Shown here: in pieces, positions 46,301 through 53,935 of the stretch
How the letters are laid out: each line of letters opens with the position of its first letter
Numbering within the stretch: the stretch's first letter is position 1
NCBI GenBank assembly: GCA_036898135.1
Contig: CM072515.1
Coordinates: forward strand, 47,591,534-47,655,533
From: Oncomelania hupensis
Lineage: Eukaryota; Mollusca; Gastropoda; Littorinimorpha; Pomatiopsidae
Reading direction: 5' to 3'
Length of the DNA stretch: 64,000 nucleotides
Notes under the pieces: generated by a model
The model's database searches: none
What the model was told of the DNA's origin: nothing
The model's input: the letters and a program-made list of their open reading frames with translations, nothing else
Program-made: the position numbers and the translations under genes

Positions 46301-49300
46301 CACTCGGATTTAGACCAGGGACAAACTTTGTTAACTGAGAAAGAATTAGATAAGGAAAGCTTACTTGCAGAGACAACAGAAGAATGTTGTGAGCAACCCG
46401 GTGAAACAGAACTGTCATCTTGTGTATTAGACCATGATAGTGTTCCTGAAGTTAGAGATTTGGGGACACATGGTAGTGAAATTGTATCACAAACTGTGTC
46501 CCAAACTGTGCAAATTGTGTCTCAGACTGATGACATGGTGTCACAAATGGTTGAAACAGACACAGGTGTAGCATCTAGAGACTCACAAAAATTGTCTTCT
46601 TCCCTGCATCCGTCTGACCCAGAAACAGTATCCGATCAGCAGACGGCAAATGTGGCTGAACCTAGTGTAGTAACTTGTGTAAATAACACTGTGATTTCAA
46701 CTCAGACTAGTTCAGACACTGGTGTATCAGTATCACAAAATTCTGCTGTAGGCAGGCTACCTCAGTCACAGGAACAGTGTGGCTCTAGTGCTGAAACTGT
46801 TTCCACATTACAAAATCAGTCTTCCATACCCACCTCTTCCAGTGGCAGTACCACAGTGTCTTCCAGAATGTCCTCAGGGTCTCGAAAATCTGTGATAGTT
46901 TATGTTTCTGAGAATTCTGCAACATCTCCTATTTCTTCATTGAATTTAGTGCCAGCATTCACCTCCGAAACAGCCAGTGTACCACAACTTTCTGATTCTG
47001 CAAGAGCTTTTTCAATATCTAAGGCAGAGATGAAAAAAAAGAAGTCTGTCAAAGTGAAAAGGCTGGGAGGCAGTCACAAGGTTCGTAAGACTAACAAACA
47101 GTCACCTTCTGAAAAAGCTGTCTGTTCACCAAGACTGATAGAGTCACCAAAATCTAAACAAGATTCTAGATCAGAGCAATGCGAACAGTCTTCTGACTCG
47201 AGTGTAGATGCAGAGGAGATTGTTGGTTTGGCTGCTTTGCTTTTGAAGTTGCGTCAGAATATAATTCAGAGTCAGAGTGGTCAGTCTCCTAGAACACCTG
47301 CTGTATCTGCTGGCTCCACTTCATCACATTCAGTGACCCAATCTCAACCCCACAACCCAAATAAGGTAGATGGATGCAAAGAGCCAACAACGTCAATAGT
47401 GAACAAAGCTGGCAAAAAACAAAACACAACACTACCGAAAAGATCTGGCAGACAACAGGACTCCAGACTAAGAAGAAAATCTGCTAAGTCTAGTAGGCAT
47501 CGGTATTCACCTTCATCATCATCCAGGATATTCACAAAAGTAATAAAACCGGGAGAGGGTGAGTTTTCAACAAGGACGAGGAAATCTGATGGCGATGAAA
47601 ATCCAACTACAGCAACAAAAACTATCAGTAGTCAGGATCCCAGAACATCTAGAACTCTTAGCACACCAACAAAGTCTGGTGAAAGTCTGGACCTTGAAAC
47701 AGAGAGAAATAATGGTAGTCAAGAGCTAGGATCAAGAAGAACATCTGTTGAGTGTCAGTACCCCACTACTCCAACAAGACCAGACAGAATGTCATCCCAA
47801 ACTCCCTTACAGTCACCCAAAACTCCCTCAAAGTCATCCAAAACTCCATTGCAGTTACCCAAAACTCCTTCAAAGTCAATAAGAGGCACACCTGGGAAGA
47901 GCCCAGAGAAGTTTCCATTGTACAGCCCTCACAAAACTCCAACCAAGCGCTTCTTCAGCCCTCGCAAACAGCGCCTTTTGAACGACCCAATACCTGAGGA
48001 AGTCCTGGAAGAGATTTCCAGACATTCTGAGTCATCTTTCTCTGGAGTGTTTTCTCCGTACTCCCATCACAGTGCTACCACCCCTCGCGGCCTTGCCAGG
48101 CTGGAGAGCATTCAGTCAGACTTGGAGAATTCACCCTTAGCATCACCGCCAGTGAGTCACCCAGTGCATGTTAATAATACTGGGGTTGCTGCTCAGTTGG
48201 TCGGAGAAGTAACAACATTCACAGTGCAAGCTGATGTACAAGCGACTTTCTGTGGTGGAGAGGAGCTTCCCACCATTTGTAATCACGTAGAAGCTGCAGA
48301 AGCATCAGAATCTCAGCATTCTGTGAGGTCCTTTCCAGCAGTGCCAAAATTATCAGAACTTACTAGTTCACCAAATGCTCAACGATCCCCACTTGCTCAA
48401 AACTCTCCGATTGCTCCGCATGGTGATAACTTTCCAAACGCTCAACTCCATCCTAACTCTCCAATAGCTCAACTCCATCCTAACTCTCCGATTTCTCAGC
48501 ACCATCAAGACTCTCAGATAGCTCAGTACCATCATAATTCGCCAATTGCTCCACCTGGTCATAACTCTGCAGTGGTTCAAGTGCAGGGGCAGCTTGCAAG
48601 CAGCCTGGCAGGCGAGTCAGGAAAAGAAACTGTGGAACATTCAGCTCATCATCTTCTGGCCGGCTTCTCCATCATCACACCCAACTCCCATGACGAAGCC
48701 TTTGATATTCCTTCTGTTATCTCTGGACAGTAAGCTGTTTTGTCTGTCTTTTCAATAATTTTTCCTCACTCTTTGCGTGCAGTAATTTTAGTTCAAAGAA
48801 ACATGTATGTGTGCATATCTGTTATTGATGTAGTTCATTAAGCTTTCAGTAATCAGAGATCTTCATCTTCTTGATGTTGAGGGCCCACGATCAATGCCTT
48901 GATCATTCTGGCTCCTACAGTATAGTTGTTGAGGGGATTTGCAATTTTAACTGTAGATTTGAAGTAGGACTAAACTGGTCAAGGGTTACCACAGCTATAG
49001 TCTACATGATTAGCTATCTCTCATACCTGTCAAGGGGTTTTCAGGTTGTGGTGTAGCAATTTAACAGAAAACCCATAGCAAATGGAGGTTTGGTGTAGCA
49101 CTAACTGTGAATCACGCGATTCGCAACAAAACTGGAAACTTCTGCATCCAATATAAACACACACATCCAATGTGTTTACAAATTTATTGTAAAATCTTGT
49201 TAATGCACACCACTTTAGCTAGTATTACCATTATCATTATAAACATTTTTATGTACGTTTTTCAAAATAAAAGTGAAAATGCAAAAAAAAAAAAAAAAAA

Positions 49301-52300
49301 AAAAAAAAATTAAATAATATTGATAATAGGCTTACTACAGATAGTACTTAAGTAAAGTTTTTAGGCCTAAATAAATCCCAGTCTAAGCTGACAAATGAAT
49401 GTTTAAGCATATTTATAATTAAACCCACTACTTTGCAAAAATGTCATCATTAATTAGACCAATTTAAAAAAAAAAAAGGTCTTGTGACACGCACATCTTT
49501 CTGGAAGGGCTTTACAGAATGTAAACTCTTCACTTTCTTTTGACTTCTCCACTAGGCCTTCAAAATCCTTATCGGTTTTCCATTCAGGCATGTGCCTTCC
49601 TGGTCGTTTGAGTTTTTTAGGTGGAGACTTTGCCATTTTCTTTGTTCAACTCCGTCTGTCTCTCCCTCACAAAGACTGGTCGTAGACTGAAGTTATGAAC
49701 GAACACAGGTTGCGGAAGTGCGGTGCTTTTACTAAGTGTCTTTAAACCGGACTCGACCGGAACAGACTACTTTCGCGCAAAAACCCCCTTGGTTAAGAAA
49801 TATTATCGTCACTTTTGAAAAATTGCGTAGCAGCTTTGTGATACGCCGTAGCAATGGGAAAATGTTTAAAATGTGTAGCGCTACGCAAAAATCCGTAGCA
49901 CTTGACAGGTATGATCTCTGGTCTCCTCTACCTATTAAAATGCATGATCAACTGGTGTCCACAGTACACAATTAATAGTCTGTTGCGAAATCGGCTTTAT
50001 GTGGCTGGATTGTAATGTAATCTGTTGGCATCAGGGATCTAGGAGGTCCATTGATTCTTTCCAAAGTTCTACTATCATTATGCTGTTTATTAATCTGCTT
50101 CCATAACCCTGAATCAATATTAAGGTTTAACATCTACACTAGGAGGTCCATTGATTCTTTCCAAAATTCTACTATGATTTTGCTGTTTATCATTCTGCTT
50201 CCATAAAACCCTGAATGAACATTGAGGTTTAATGTCTACACCCACCATTGGTGAGATGGCAGACGGGAATAATCATTCAAAGGAACATGGGATAGGGACA
50301 TAAATCTACACTAAAACATCAGAGCAATCATTCTGCCAAAATGGACAGTGAAAAATTGCCACTTTTTATTCCGCCCACCACAGGATTCGAACTTTGGTCA
50401 TCTGTATGCCAAGTGAACGCTCTACCAATTGAACTCCATGGTGCTTTGCATGTGATAAATCTTTTTCCGTTCGCCATTTCATGTCTGAGTGTGCTGATCT
50501 GATTGAGGAAAGAGAAACATATTTTGGTTCAATACCTTTCAAAGAGATTTTTTAAGTATGTAATGGTCAACATCTGTTTCAATTTTTACATGATGTTGGT
50601 TTGTTTTATCGCATATAAATCATATCGACATGTTTTGTTTAGTTTGGATTTTATTGATAGGACTGAATTTAGTGATTTGATTGAAGAAAGAGATTATATT
50701 TTTAATACATCAGTTTTAAAGAAGACTCTTAAGGAGGTGTCGTGTGAAAGTTTGTTTGAGTATTTAAGAGTAACAGGTTTGTTTTTTAAGATTTGAATCA
50801 TTTTATAATATTTTAAGATAACGTCTCTCTGGTCCTGATTTGGCTCGGAAGAGTCCGCTGGACCTAAAGCAATAAACTTGTACTTGTACTTGTACCAATT
50901 GAACTACGGCAGTGGGCTTTAACCCTCTTTGTAGGCATGGATTATGCTATCACAATTATAGTCTAAAAAATATTTGTGAATGTTACATTATTTTTATCTG
51001 AACAAATTCACATTATTTTCTCACATTTGGTGTTTGTGCTTGAAATTGAAAAATCTTACAATATTCTCTGCAGTGTGTTATTGGAAGCTGCTGTTACATT
51101 GTGTTCACCATGTTGCAGTTTTATTATTGTTGTTTTTGAGGCTAACAATTTTATGACAGTCATTTGCTATTTTCTATTGCTTTGTTCCAGGTTTGTCTTT
51201 GACGAAGCTTCACACCACTCCTTTGCTCACCAGCCAGATTCTAACCACTCATTGTCTTCCGGCAGTAGCGGGCTGGACAACTTCAGGGTGGTTGGCATCA
51301 TAGACCATTCTTCACCTCACGTTTCTGCCCCACTATTAACATCAGACAGTGGAAGTGGCTTTGTCGTCTCCGGTCAGTCAGTACCTATAACTACAGCCGC
51401 TGGTGGGTTCTCTGTATCCAGGGGTTCAAATCACCCACATGCTAGCAGTGCACTGAATCATGGGAACCTCTCCTCAGTTCAAGGGAAATCTTCGTCAATT
51501 CAAAGGAATACATCAACATTTGCGGGGAATAAGTCTGTGGAGGGAGAGCAGCAAGTGTCAGGCAGTAGCGGGGAGAGTGTGGATACTTCTGCCAAAGAAA
51601 AAGCCAGACAGCGTGTTTTTGGTCACAGAGAAGGTCTGTCGTCCCCAGGGGACATGTTTATCAGTTCAGGAGCAGGAGTAGGAGGTGATGAAATGGCACA
51701 ACACACCGCTATTTCTAACATCCTCCCTATGAATGTGCAGCATTTTTTGGCCCACCAGATTGAAACTGGACTGCTAACGCTTCCTGATTTGACTTCCGAT
51801 ACCACCCTTCTCAACCATCTGTCCACCTCTCCAACCAAGAGCAGCAACCTCATTGCCCACGCATCCCCCAGCAAGACTCCTAACCCCAGCCCTGACAAGA
51901 ACATGCATCCTAGAAAGGCTTTCATTCCCAAGAAAAGAGCATCCGCAGATTTTTCATCGTCTGCTTTACCACGGCAGATAAGTGTTGAAATTTGTCAGCA
52001 GGCTTCATTGTCTGGAAGAGAAAGTATCTGCCATCAAAATGAATGCCTGCAGAAAACGCAGACGGCCGTTGGAGAAAAAAGCCAGTCAGTGGAGATTGTA
52101 CAGGTAGATGAGACGGGAATGGCAAACAAGAAAGGAAAGAGGCAAACGGGAAAGAAAGGAAAAGGCGCAGAATGTGAAAAAGAAGAAGACGGTAGTGCCA
52201 CCAGGTCATCGGCAGCAGTTTCTAGGCCGAGATCTAGAAACAGCAGTAATGCCAGCAAGCGAGAAGAGAATTTCAGTCCTCGCGTGCTGAGGCCTAGGAA

Positions 52301-53435
52301 GAGCGCTGTCGCTGAACAAACTGTTGTCACTTCCGAGTGTCAAGCAAAGAGGACAGCAGCACAAAGGACAATTGCAGGAAAGACAGCAACTAAACAGACG
52401 TCACCCAAAAAGCAAAGAACAAAACTACGAAAGACAAAGAAAACTCTTTCAGATGATGAGGAAATCTACACAGAATCAGAGTCAGACGTTGATGAAAAAG
52501 AAAAAAACAATGATGAAGAAAAATATTTAGAAGATGAAAAGGAGTTAGAAGACGATATAGAGGTGGAAGTTGAGGAAGATGAAGAAATTAGAAGCGAACG
52601 TCCTAAAAATTATGTTGCAACAAAATTGGCCTCCGAGGCTGCTAAATGCAAGCAAAGTGGTAAGGATGTTTGTAGCAAAACAGTGGCAAAAGAACATGAA
52701 TCTGAACATTGTGATGAGAAGGAGGATGACACAGAAAGACACACTCTGAAGGAAAAGAGTAAAGAAAGCAAAAAACGCTTTGTTTCTGGCAAGCGGTCTG
52801 CTTCTGGCAAAAAGTTAGTTTCTGGTCAAATGACTGCCTGTAGAAGAGCCCAGACTGTTGTTTCTGGTAGAAAGTCTTCTCCTGCAGCTTCAAGGCAAAC
52901 ATGTTATGCTAACAACTTTCAAACTTCTGGAATGGGCAGTGACACTGAAAGTTATGATGTTGCAGATTGTCCCCTTGCTAAAAAGTCTTCTGTTCCAATC
53001 CAGTCTGCTTTCAACGCTGATAATGCAAAAGACCACACTTCAGGAACAGACTTGCTTCACAACCTCGCAGTTGTATGCCATGATGTAACCTCTACATCAC
53101 CAAAGTGTGCTCAGAATGGCTCAACGTCCAAGGGTCCTAAAGAAGAAGAATATACAGTTCCATCCAAATTTTCCAAATCGGTGCAAAGGAAAGATATGGC
53201 TAAAACTTCAAAGAAAGAGATATCAGCAGGTCCAAGAGAAAAGGGAATAAACTCTACACCATTGAAAGAGAGAGAGAAAGTAATCTTTAAGTCTTCAAAA
53301 GAACAAGAAAGACCTTTGACACCTTCCACAAGAAAACAAGGTCCTTCGCCTTCAAAAGAGAAAGAAAGATCTTCAACTCCTTCAAAAGGCAAAGGACTTT
53401 CAGCCTCACCAGAAGGAAAAGAAGGAACAACTCCA
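22702..53435 (+). CDS. NPAT: NPAT, LisH-domain coactivator of histone genes (3' end in gap)
   Basis: NPAT is the cyclin E/CDK2-regulated nuclear coactivator of replication-dependent histone genes, acting in histone locus bodies. Exons: 22702-22753, 29712-29894, 31127-31895, 41239-41442, 42592-42658, 43798-44046, 44329-44425, 44572-44634, 44973-48729, 51191 into the gap. All phases agree, giving 7,686 nt (2,562 codons) before the Ns, well above the roughly 1,430 residues of human NPAT; most of the excess is low-complexity Ser-rich sequence in exons 9 and 10. The LisH start (LPSEICRLVLGFLKE, then LTDILNDYARLKLQ) is the main identifier. Many SP/TP sites fit CDK control. The first intron is about 7 kb and introns 1, 3, 5 and 9 are full of transposons. 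Termination is not visible. Confidence 0.88.
22754..23730. other. NPAT intron 1, first part, nothing recognised
   Basis: AT-rich intron sequence up to the CR1-like LINE. No open frames with family resemblance. Confidence 0.5.
23731..24720 (+). mobile_element. LINE ORF1 with PHD finger (CR1-like)
   Basis: Starts at MTSRKKSQSDR (23731) with a small frameshift near 23765, then about 250 codons open from 23756. A PHD-type zinc finger (CVKCEESIGEDDEAIECYGC, then WCHRSC and WFCVGCRD) is followed by a coiled coil (VEELDKKIQNAVDKKVEEYL) and an RRM-like basic domain (KLNIIVTNIPESSEES). PHD plus coiled coil is typical of ORF1 in CR1/L2-group LINEs. A second frameshift near 24515 breaks the C terminus. 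Lies in NPAT intron 1. Confidence 0.75.
24755..25225 (+). mobile_element. LINE ORF2 endonuclease fragment (same element)
   Basis: AP-type endonuclease start: SCKILYSNVDSFLNKKDG, RPQIIGLTEIKAKN, KRGIVMYFDKKLN and, after a frameshift near 25135, VGCIYRSPDN. The N, E and Y-R-S-P landmarks fit the endonuclease of CR1-type ORF2. The coding part stops near 25225, where unrelated AT-rich DNA begins. Confidence 0.7.
25230..26740. other. Unassigned AT-rich insert inside the CR1-like LINE
   Basis: No coding potential or known family seen. It contains two diverged direct copies of about 200 bp (about 25735-25945 and 25968-26150), sharing the pattern TCACCA, AAGTA-CTCA, AATCCACGA, CAATATA-TTGAAACA. The segment 26150-26330 is less AT-rich. 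It replaces the middle of LINE ORF2. Confidence 0.4.
27162..27226 (-). mobile_element. GGATA-tailed LINE, minimal 3' fragment (copy C)
   Basis: 65 bp, only the last codons and the tail, inserted between FADD and TKIYN of the CR1-like RT. Recognised by TAACTCGAAAGTCGTTGGGG next to TATCC repeats. Confidence 0.65.
27742..28199. mobile_element. Short TIR element, 6-bp TSD (hAT-like)
   Basis: 458 bp with CAGTG...CACTG ends and a perfect 6-bp TSD AGATTG (27736-27741, 28200-28205). It sits within LINE coding sequence, which rejoins across it. Contains short repeats of the TCGGACAT type. No coding sequence; non-autonomous. Confidence 0.75.
28365..29455 (-). mobile_element. tRNA-derived SINE pieces, split by piggyBac-type element
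   Basis: tRNA-like head at 29385-29455 (A box GTGGCGCAGTGGATAAGTCG, B box GGTTCGATTCCCG); L2-like tail with CGCTTTGAGCCTTGGGGAAA and (ATT)n at 28365-28440. The 688-bp TTAA element 28610-29297 lies between, and 28450-28605 is only loosely assigned. Confidence 0.5.
28610..29297. mobile_element. piggyBac-type element, TTAA TSD
   Basis: 688 bp. TIRs of 16 bp (CTCTTAGCGTCCTATA and its complement) are perfect, flanked by TTAA at 28606-28609 and 29298-29301, the piggyBac target. Minus-strand remnant SDSNSEFGNLIDELIAERAQ resembles the acidic N-terminal region of piggyBac transposases. Non-autonomous. Confidence 0.75.
29568..29665 (+). mobile_element. GGATA-tailed LINE, minimal 3' fragment (copy D)
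   Basis: About 98 bp: GGATTGCTGAGGACAGAGAA to the ATAGGATAGGATAGG tail, immediately upstream of NPAT exon 2 (29712). Confidence 0.65.
29712..29894 (+). CDS. NPAT: NPAT exon 2, rest of LisH
   Basis: Acceptor TTAAACAG, donor GTGAGC. Encodes FLKEGNCARTYDTYLKEC, DLREYQLLLKRGRKY and MTLTDILNDYARLKLQLQ. It aligns along its length with the N terminus of vertebrate NPAT. It lies between two fragments of the GGATA-tailed LINE. Confidence 0.9.
29941..30597 (+). mobile_element. GGATA-tailed LINE, 3' fragment (copy E)
   Basis: Starts about 45 bp after NPAT exon 2. Protein: [93 protein letters not shown], with a few stops. Ends SYGIG-stop inside GGATAGGATAGG. Confidence 0.75.
31127..31895 (+). CDS. NPAT: NPAT exon 3
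   Basis: Acceptor TTTTCAG, donor GTAAGC. 256 codons, Ser/Thr-rich, with an acidic stretch around residues 125-160 of the exon (DGGDRDDDNGDGTGNN). No domain is recognised; assigned to NPAT because both splice phases fit exons 2 and 4. Confidence 0.8.
32146..33051. mobile_element. piggyBac-type element, second family
   Basis: 906 bp with TIRs CCCCTTAACCGCC / CCCCTTACCTGCC and TTAA TSDs (32142-32145, 33052-33055). Internal plus-strand remnants include MKPKWRTVDDEGVLRGLF and LNDQESDDEDLITQNSYTG, like the acidic N terminus of PGBD4-type transposases. No catalytic domain, so an internally deleted copy. In NPAT intron 3. Confidence 0.75.
33056..34189. other. NPAT intron 3 stretch, possible LINE leader
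   Basis: AT-rich and non-coding. A short (TTA)n at 33070-33086 starts it. The right part may be the 5' leader of the Rex1/Babar-like LINE, but no boundary can be placed. Confidence 0.35.
34190..35485 (+). mobile_element. Rex1/Babar-like LINE, endonuclease part
   Basis: AP-endonuclease segments: SLPSIVFSNTRSIRLKPP, NASLLCFSETWWND, RGGGVCIYVNKNYC, then after a short insert VTAIYSHPEAHPARAAAQ and PNFILGDFNSCDLKKAL. From 35177 the linker before the RT (WVSGSLKHLINEKKIAF) is open to 35485, where a hAT-like element interrupts FANKLNEF. Several stops and frameshifts. Confidence 0.75.
34561..34675 (-). mobile_element. Short retroposon tail with (CCTAA)n
   Basis: 115-bp insert that splits LINE codons YLPREY and VTAIYS. 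Read on the minus strand it has a GTCCCC...GGGAC hairpin followed by a (CCTAA)4 tail (plus-strand GGTTAGG repeats at 34564-34590), and a G run at 34637-34654. The hairpin resembles the repeats at 8437-8480 and 13449-13492. Not a telomere. Confidence 0.5.
36958..37631. mobile_element. TIR element nested inside the L2-like fragment
   Basis: 674 bp with ends CAGGGTTCAG / CTGATCCCTG. Flanked by TATATA on both sides, but the site is a TA-rich microsatellite, so the 6-bp TSD is not certain. Contains a T run followed by a G run (37253-37302). No coding sequence. Confidence 0.55.
37632..37740. repeat. (TATG)/(TA) microsatellite
   Basis: Imperfect TA and TATG repeats after the nested TIR element; part of the L2-like insertion. 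Confidence 0.9.
38464..40105 (+). mobile_element. Rex1/Babar-like LINE, RT part and 3' end
   Basis: Continues the element of 34190-35485 after the hAT-like insertion. RT motifs: [54 protein letters not shown] and motif C YSDDTA (Ser instead of the usual Ala). The C terminus LPSGRRLRVSKCSL, then KNSFIPKSIEFLNKH is typical of Rex1/Babar. Broken by frameshifts. Ends near 40105 with short repeats TTGAATCTTGAA. Confidence 0.75.
40106..41238. other. NPAT intron 3 unique sequence before exon 4
   Basis: AT-rich intron. Repeated in reverse at 58735-60534 (with the 682-bp insertion there); no coding sequence recognised. Confidence 0.6.
41239..41442 (+). CDS. NPAT: NPAT exon 4, tandem 16-residue repeat
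   Basis: Acceptor TACTGCAG, donor GTAAGT. Contains two near-identical units, QVVFTKPGQPVSSVA and QVVFSKPGQPVSSVA, and ends in basic RLGAAKRK. A copy with intact splice sites lies in reverse at 58531-58734. Phases fit exons 3 and 5. Confidence 0.82.
41809..42499. mobile_element. TIR element with 5-bp TSD in NPAT intron 4
   Basis: 691 bp with perfect 13-bp TIRs CAGGCTGCAGAAC and TSD GTATG (41804-41808, 42500-42504). Short TSD and CAG start suggest a hAT-type element of the 5-6 bp group. No transposase seen. Confidence 0.7.
42592..42658 (+). CDS. NPAT: NPAT exon 5, probable nuclear localisation signal
   Basis: Acceptor TACTGCAG, donor GTATTG. 67 nt. With the end of exon 4 it forms KRKKPPRRRSDQ, a strong basic nuclear-localisation type motif, then AAQGVSSSATGNE. 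Ends in phase 0. Confidence 0.78.
42919..43582. mobile_element. Solo LTR (family 1, copy 2)
   Basis: 664 bp, TGTTACACTCG to ACGTAACA, perfect 5-bp TSD AAGCT (42914-42918, 43583-43587). TATA box at 43214-43220. Similar to 13590-14172 over its length with small indels. In NPAT intron 5. Confidence 0.85.
43798..44046 (+). CDS. NPAT: NPAT exon 6
   Basis: Acceptor GTTACAG, donor GTACTT. 83 codons: RQLDRILTTDRFVTTLVDKI then a variable linker and DDTLDAVLNT. Amphipathic helices at both ends. Phase 0 on both sides. Confidence 0.75.
44160..44250 (+). repeat. L2/SINE-type 3' tail
   Basis: Short sequence AAAGCCCTTTGAGTGGAC then TTTTGTGCTATGTAAACATT and (ATT)n, in NPAT intron 6. It matches the end shared by L2-like LINEs and SINEs of this window; no coding part. 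Confidence 0.5.
44329..44425 (+). CDS. NPAT: NPAT exon 7
   Basis: Acceptor GATTTTAG, donor GTAACT. Encodes DATDNMINTMLNDPDLQK then MFKVFGT, a helical leucine-rich segment and one of the less variable parts of the protein. Confidence 0.78.
44572..44634 (+). CDS. NPAT: NPAT exon 8
   Basis: Acceptor ATTTTCAG, donor GTAAGG. 63 nt encoding GTALCRHEFGPRSIPITEDN. Phase 1 in and out. Identified by phase and context. Confidence 0.72.
44973..48729 (+). CDS. NPAT: NPAT exon 9, giant Ser/Thr-rich exon
   Basis: Acceptor CTTTTCAG, donor GTAAGC. 3,757 nt with no stop. Open sequence upstream (from about 44798) is intronic. Features: Ser-rich repeats of about 11 residues around 45660-45960 (patterns such as SNSQNSVH and DSNSQESVH); a region packed with TP/SP sites at 47770-47960 (TPSKSSKTPLQ type) ending HKTPTKRFFSPRKQ; and a tandem NSPIAQLHP-type array at 48370-48570. 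Mostly disordered; TP/SP density fits CDK2 substrate behaviour known for NPAT, but this is inference. Confidence 0.8.
49022..49913 (-). mobile_element. hAT-like element with ZNF862-type N-terminal remnant
   Basis: 892 bp with 13-bp TIRs CATACCTGTCAAG and a perfect 6-bp TSD ATCTCT (49016-49021, 49914-49919). The minus strand at 49454-49636 encodes MAKSPPKKLKRPGRHMPEW, then FEGLVEKSKESEEFTFCKA, like the N terminus of ZNF862/KIAA1586-type hAT proteins. An A run (49284-49309) lies inside. Deleted derivative, in NPAT intron 9. Confidence 0.7.
50040..50242. repeat. Tandem duplication, about 100 bp
   Basis: Two adjacent units starting AGGAGGTCCATTGATTCTTT, about 92% alike, in NPAT intron 9. Confidence 0.8.
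50255..50455 (-). mobile_element. tRNA-like SINE or tRNA pseudogene
   Basis: Minus-strand tRNA-like segment (A box GAGTTCAATTGGTAGAGCG, B box AGTTCGAATCC) at about 50370-50450 with a broken anticodon stem, followed by unrelated sequence. Not a functional tRNA gene. Confidence 0.5.
50495..50897 (+). mobile_element. LINE 3' fragment with ACTTGT tail
   Basis: An open frame (50503-50796) ending LKKTLKEVSCESLFEYLRV then TGLFFKI looks like the end of a LINE ORF2. A short 3' UTR follows, with TGGTCCTGATTTGGCTCGG and a tail of ACTTGT repeats. Its UTR is repeated at 5207-5272 and 11015-11240 (minus strand). Confidence 0.6.
51191..53435 (+). CDS. NPAT: NPAT exon 10, runs into the gap
   Basis: Acceptor TGTTCCAG at 51190; the frame joins exon 9 to give SGQFVFDEASHH. 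2,245 nt remain open until the Ns. Contains a helical segment (MNVQHFLAHQIETGLLTLPD), acidic stretches at 52450-52600 (DDIEVEVEEDEEI) alternating with basic ones, and short repeats at 52780-52880 (VSGKRSASGKK) and just before the gap (PSKEKERSSTPSKGKG). Open sequence before 51191 is intronic. The 3' end is missing. Confidence 0.8.
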
Positions 53436-53935
53436 NNNNNNNNNNNNNNNNNNNNNNNNNNNNNNNNNNNNNNNNNNNNNNNNNNNNNNNNNNNNNNNNN
53501 NNNNNNNNNNNNNNNNNNNNNNNNNNNNNNNNNNNNNNNNNNNNNNNNNNNNNNNNNNNNNNNNNNNNNNNNNNNNNNNNNNNNNNNNNNNNNNNNNNNN
53601 NNNNNNNNNNNNNNNNNNNNNNNNNNNNNNNNNNNNNNNNNNNNNNNNNNNNNNNNNNNNNNNNNNNNNNNNNNNNNNNNNNNNNNNNNNNNNNNNNNNN
53701 NNNNNNNNNNNNNNNNNNNNNNNNNNNNNNNNNNNNNNNNNNNNNNNNNNNNNNNNNNNNNNNNNNNNNNNNNNNNNNNNNNNNNNNNNNNNNNNNNNNN
53801 NNNNNNNNNNNNNNNNNNNNNNNNNNNNNNNNNNNNNNNNNNNNNNNNNNNNNNNNNNNNNNNNNNNNNNNNNNNNNNNNNNNNNNNNNNNNNNNNNNNN
53901 NNNNNNNNNNNNNNNNNNNNNNNNNNNNNNNNNNN
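53436..53935. other. Assembly gap, 500 N
   Basis: Exactly 500 Ns, a conventional fixed-size scaffold gap, so its true length is unknown. It cuts NPAT exon 10 on the left and the RT domain of a minus-strand LINE on the right. The order and orientation of the contig to its right are questionable (see findings). Confidence 0.98.

Noticed and set aside
50431..50910. TSD ACCAATTGAACT flanking the 50.5-kb LINE fragment
   Set aside because: The two copies do not directly adjoin the element ends on the left side; the similarity may only reflect tRNA-like sequence.
50976..51190. Hydrophobic N terminus fused to NPAT exon 10
   Set aside because: Intronic; the acceptor TGTTCCAG at 51190 joins exon 9 in phase.
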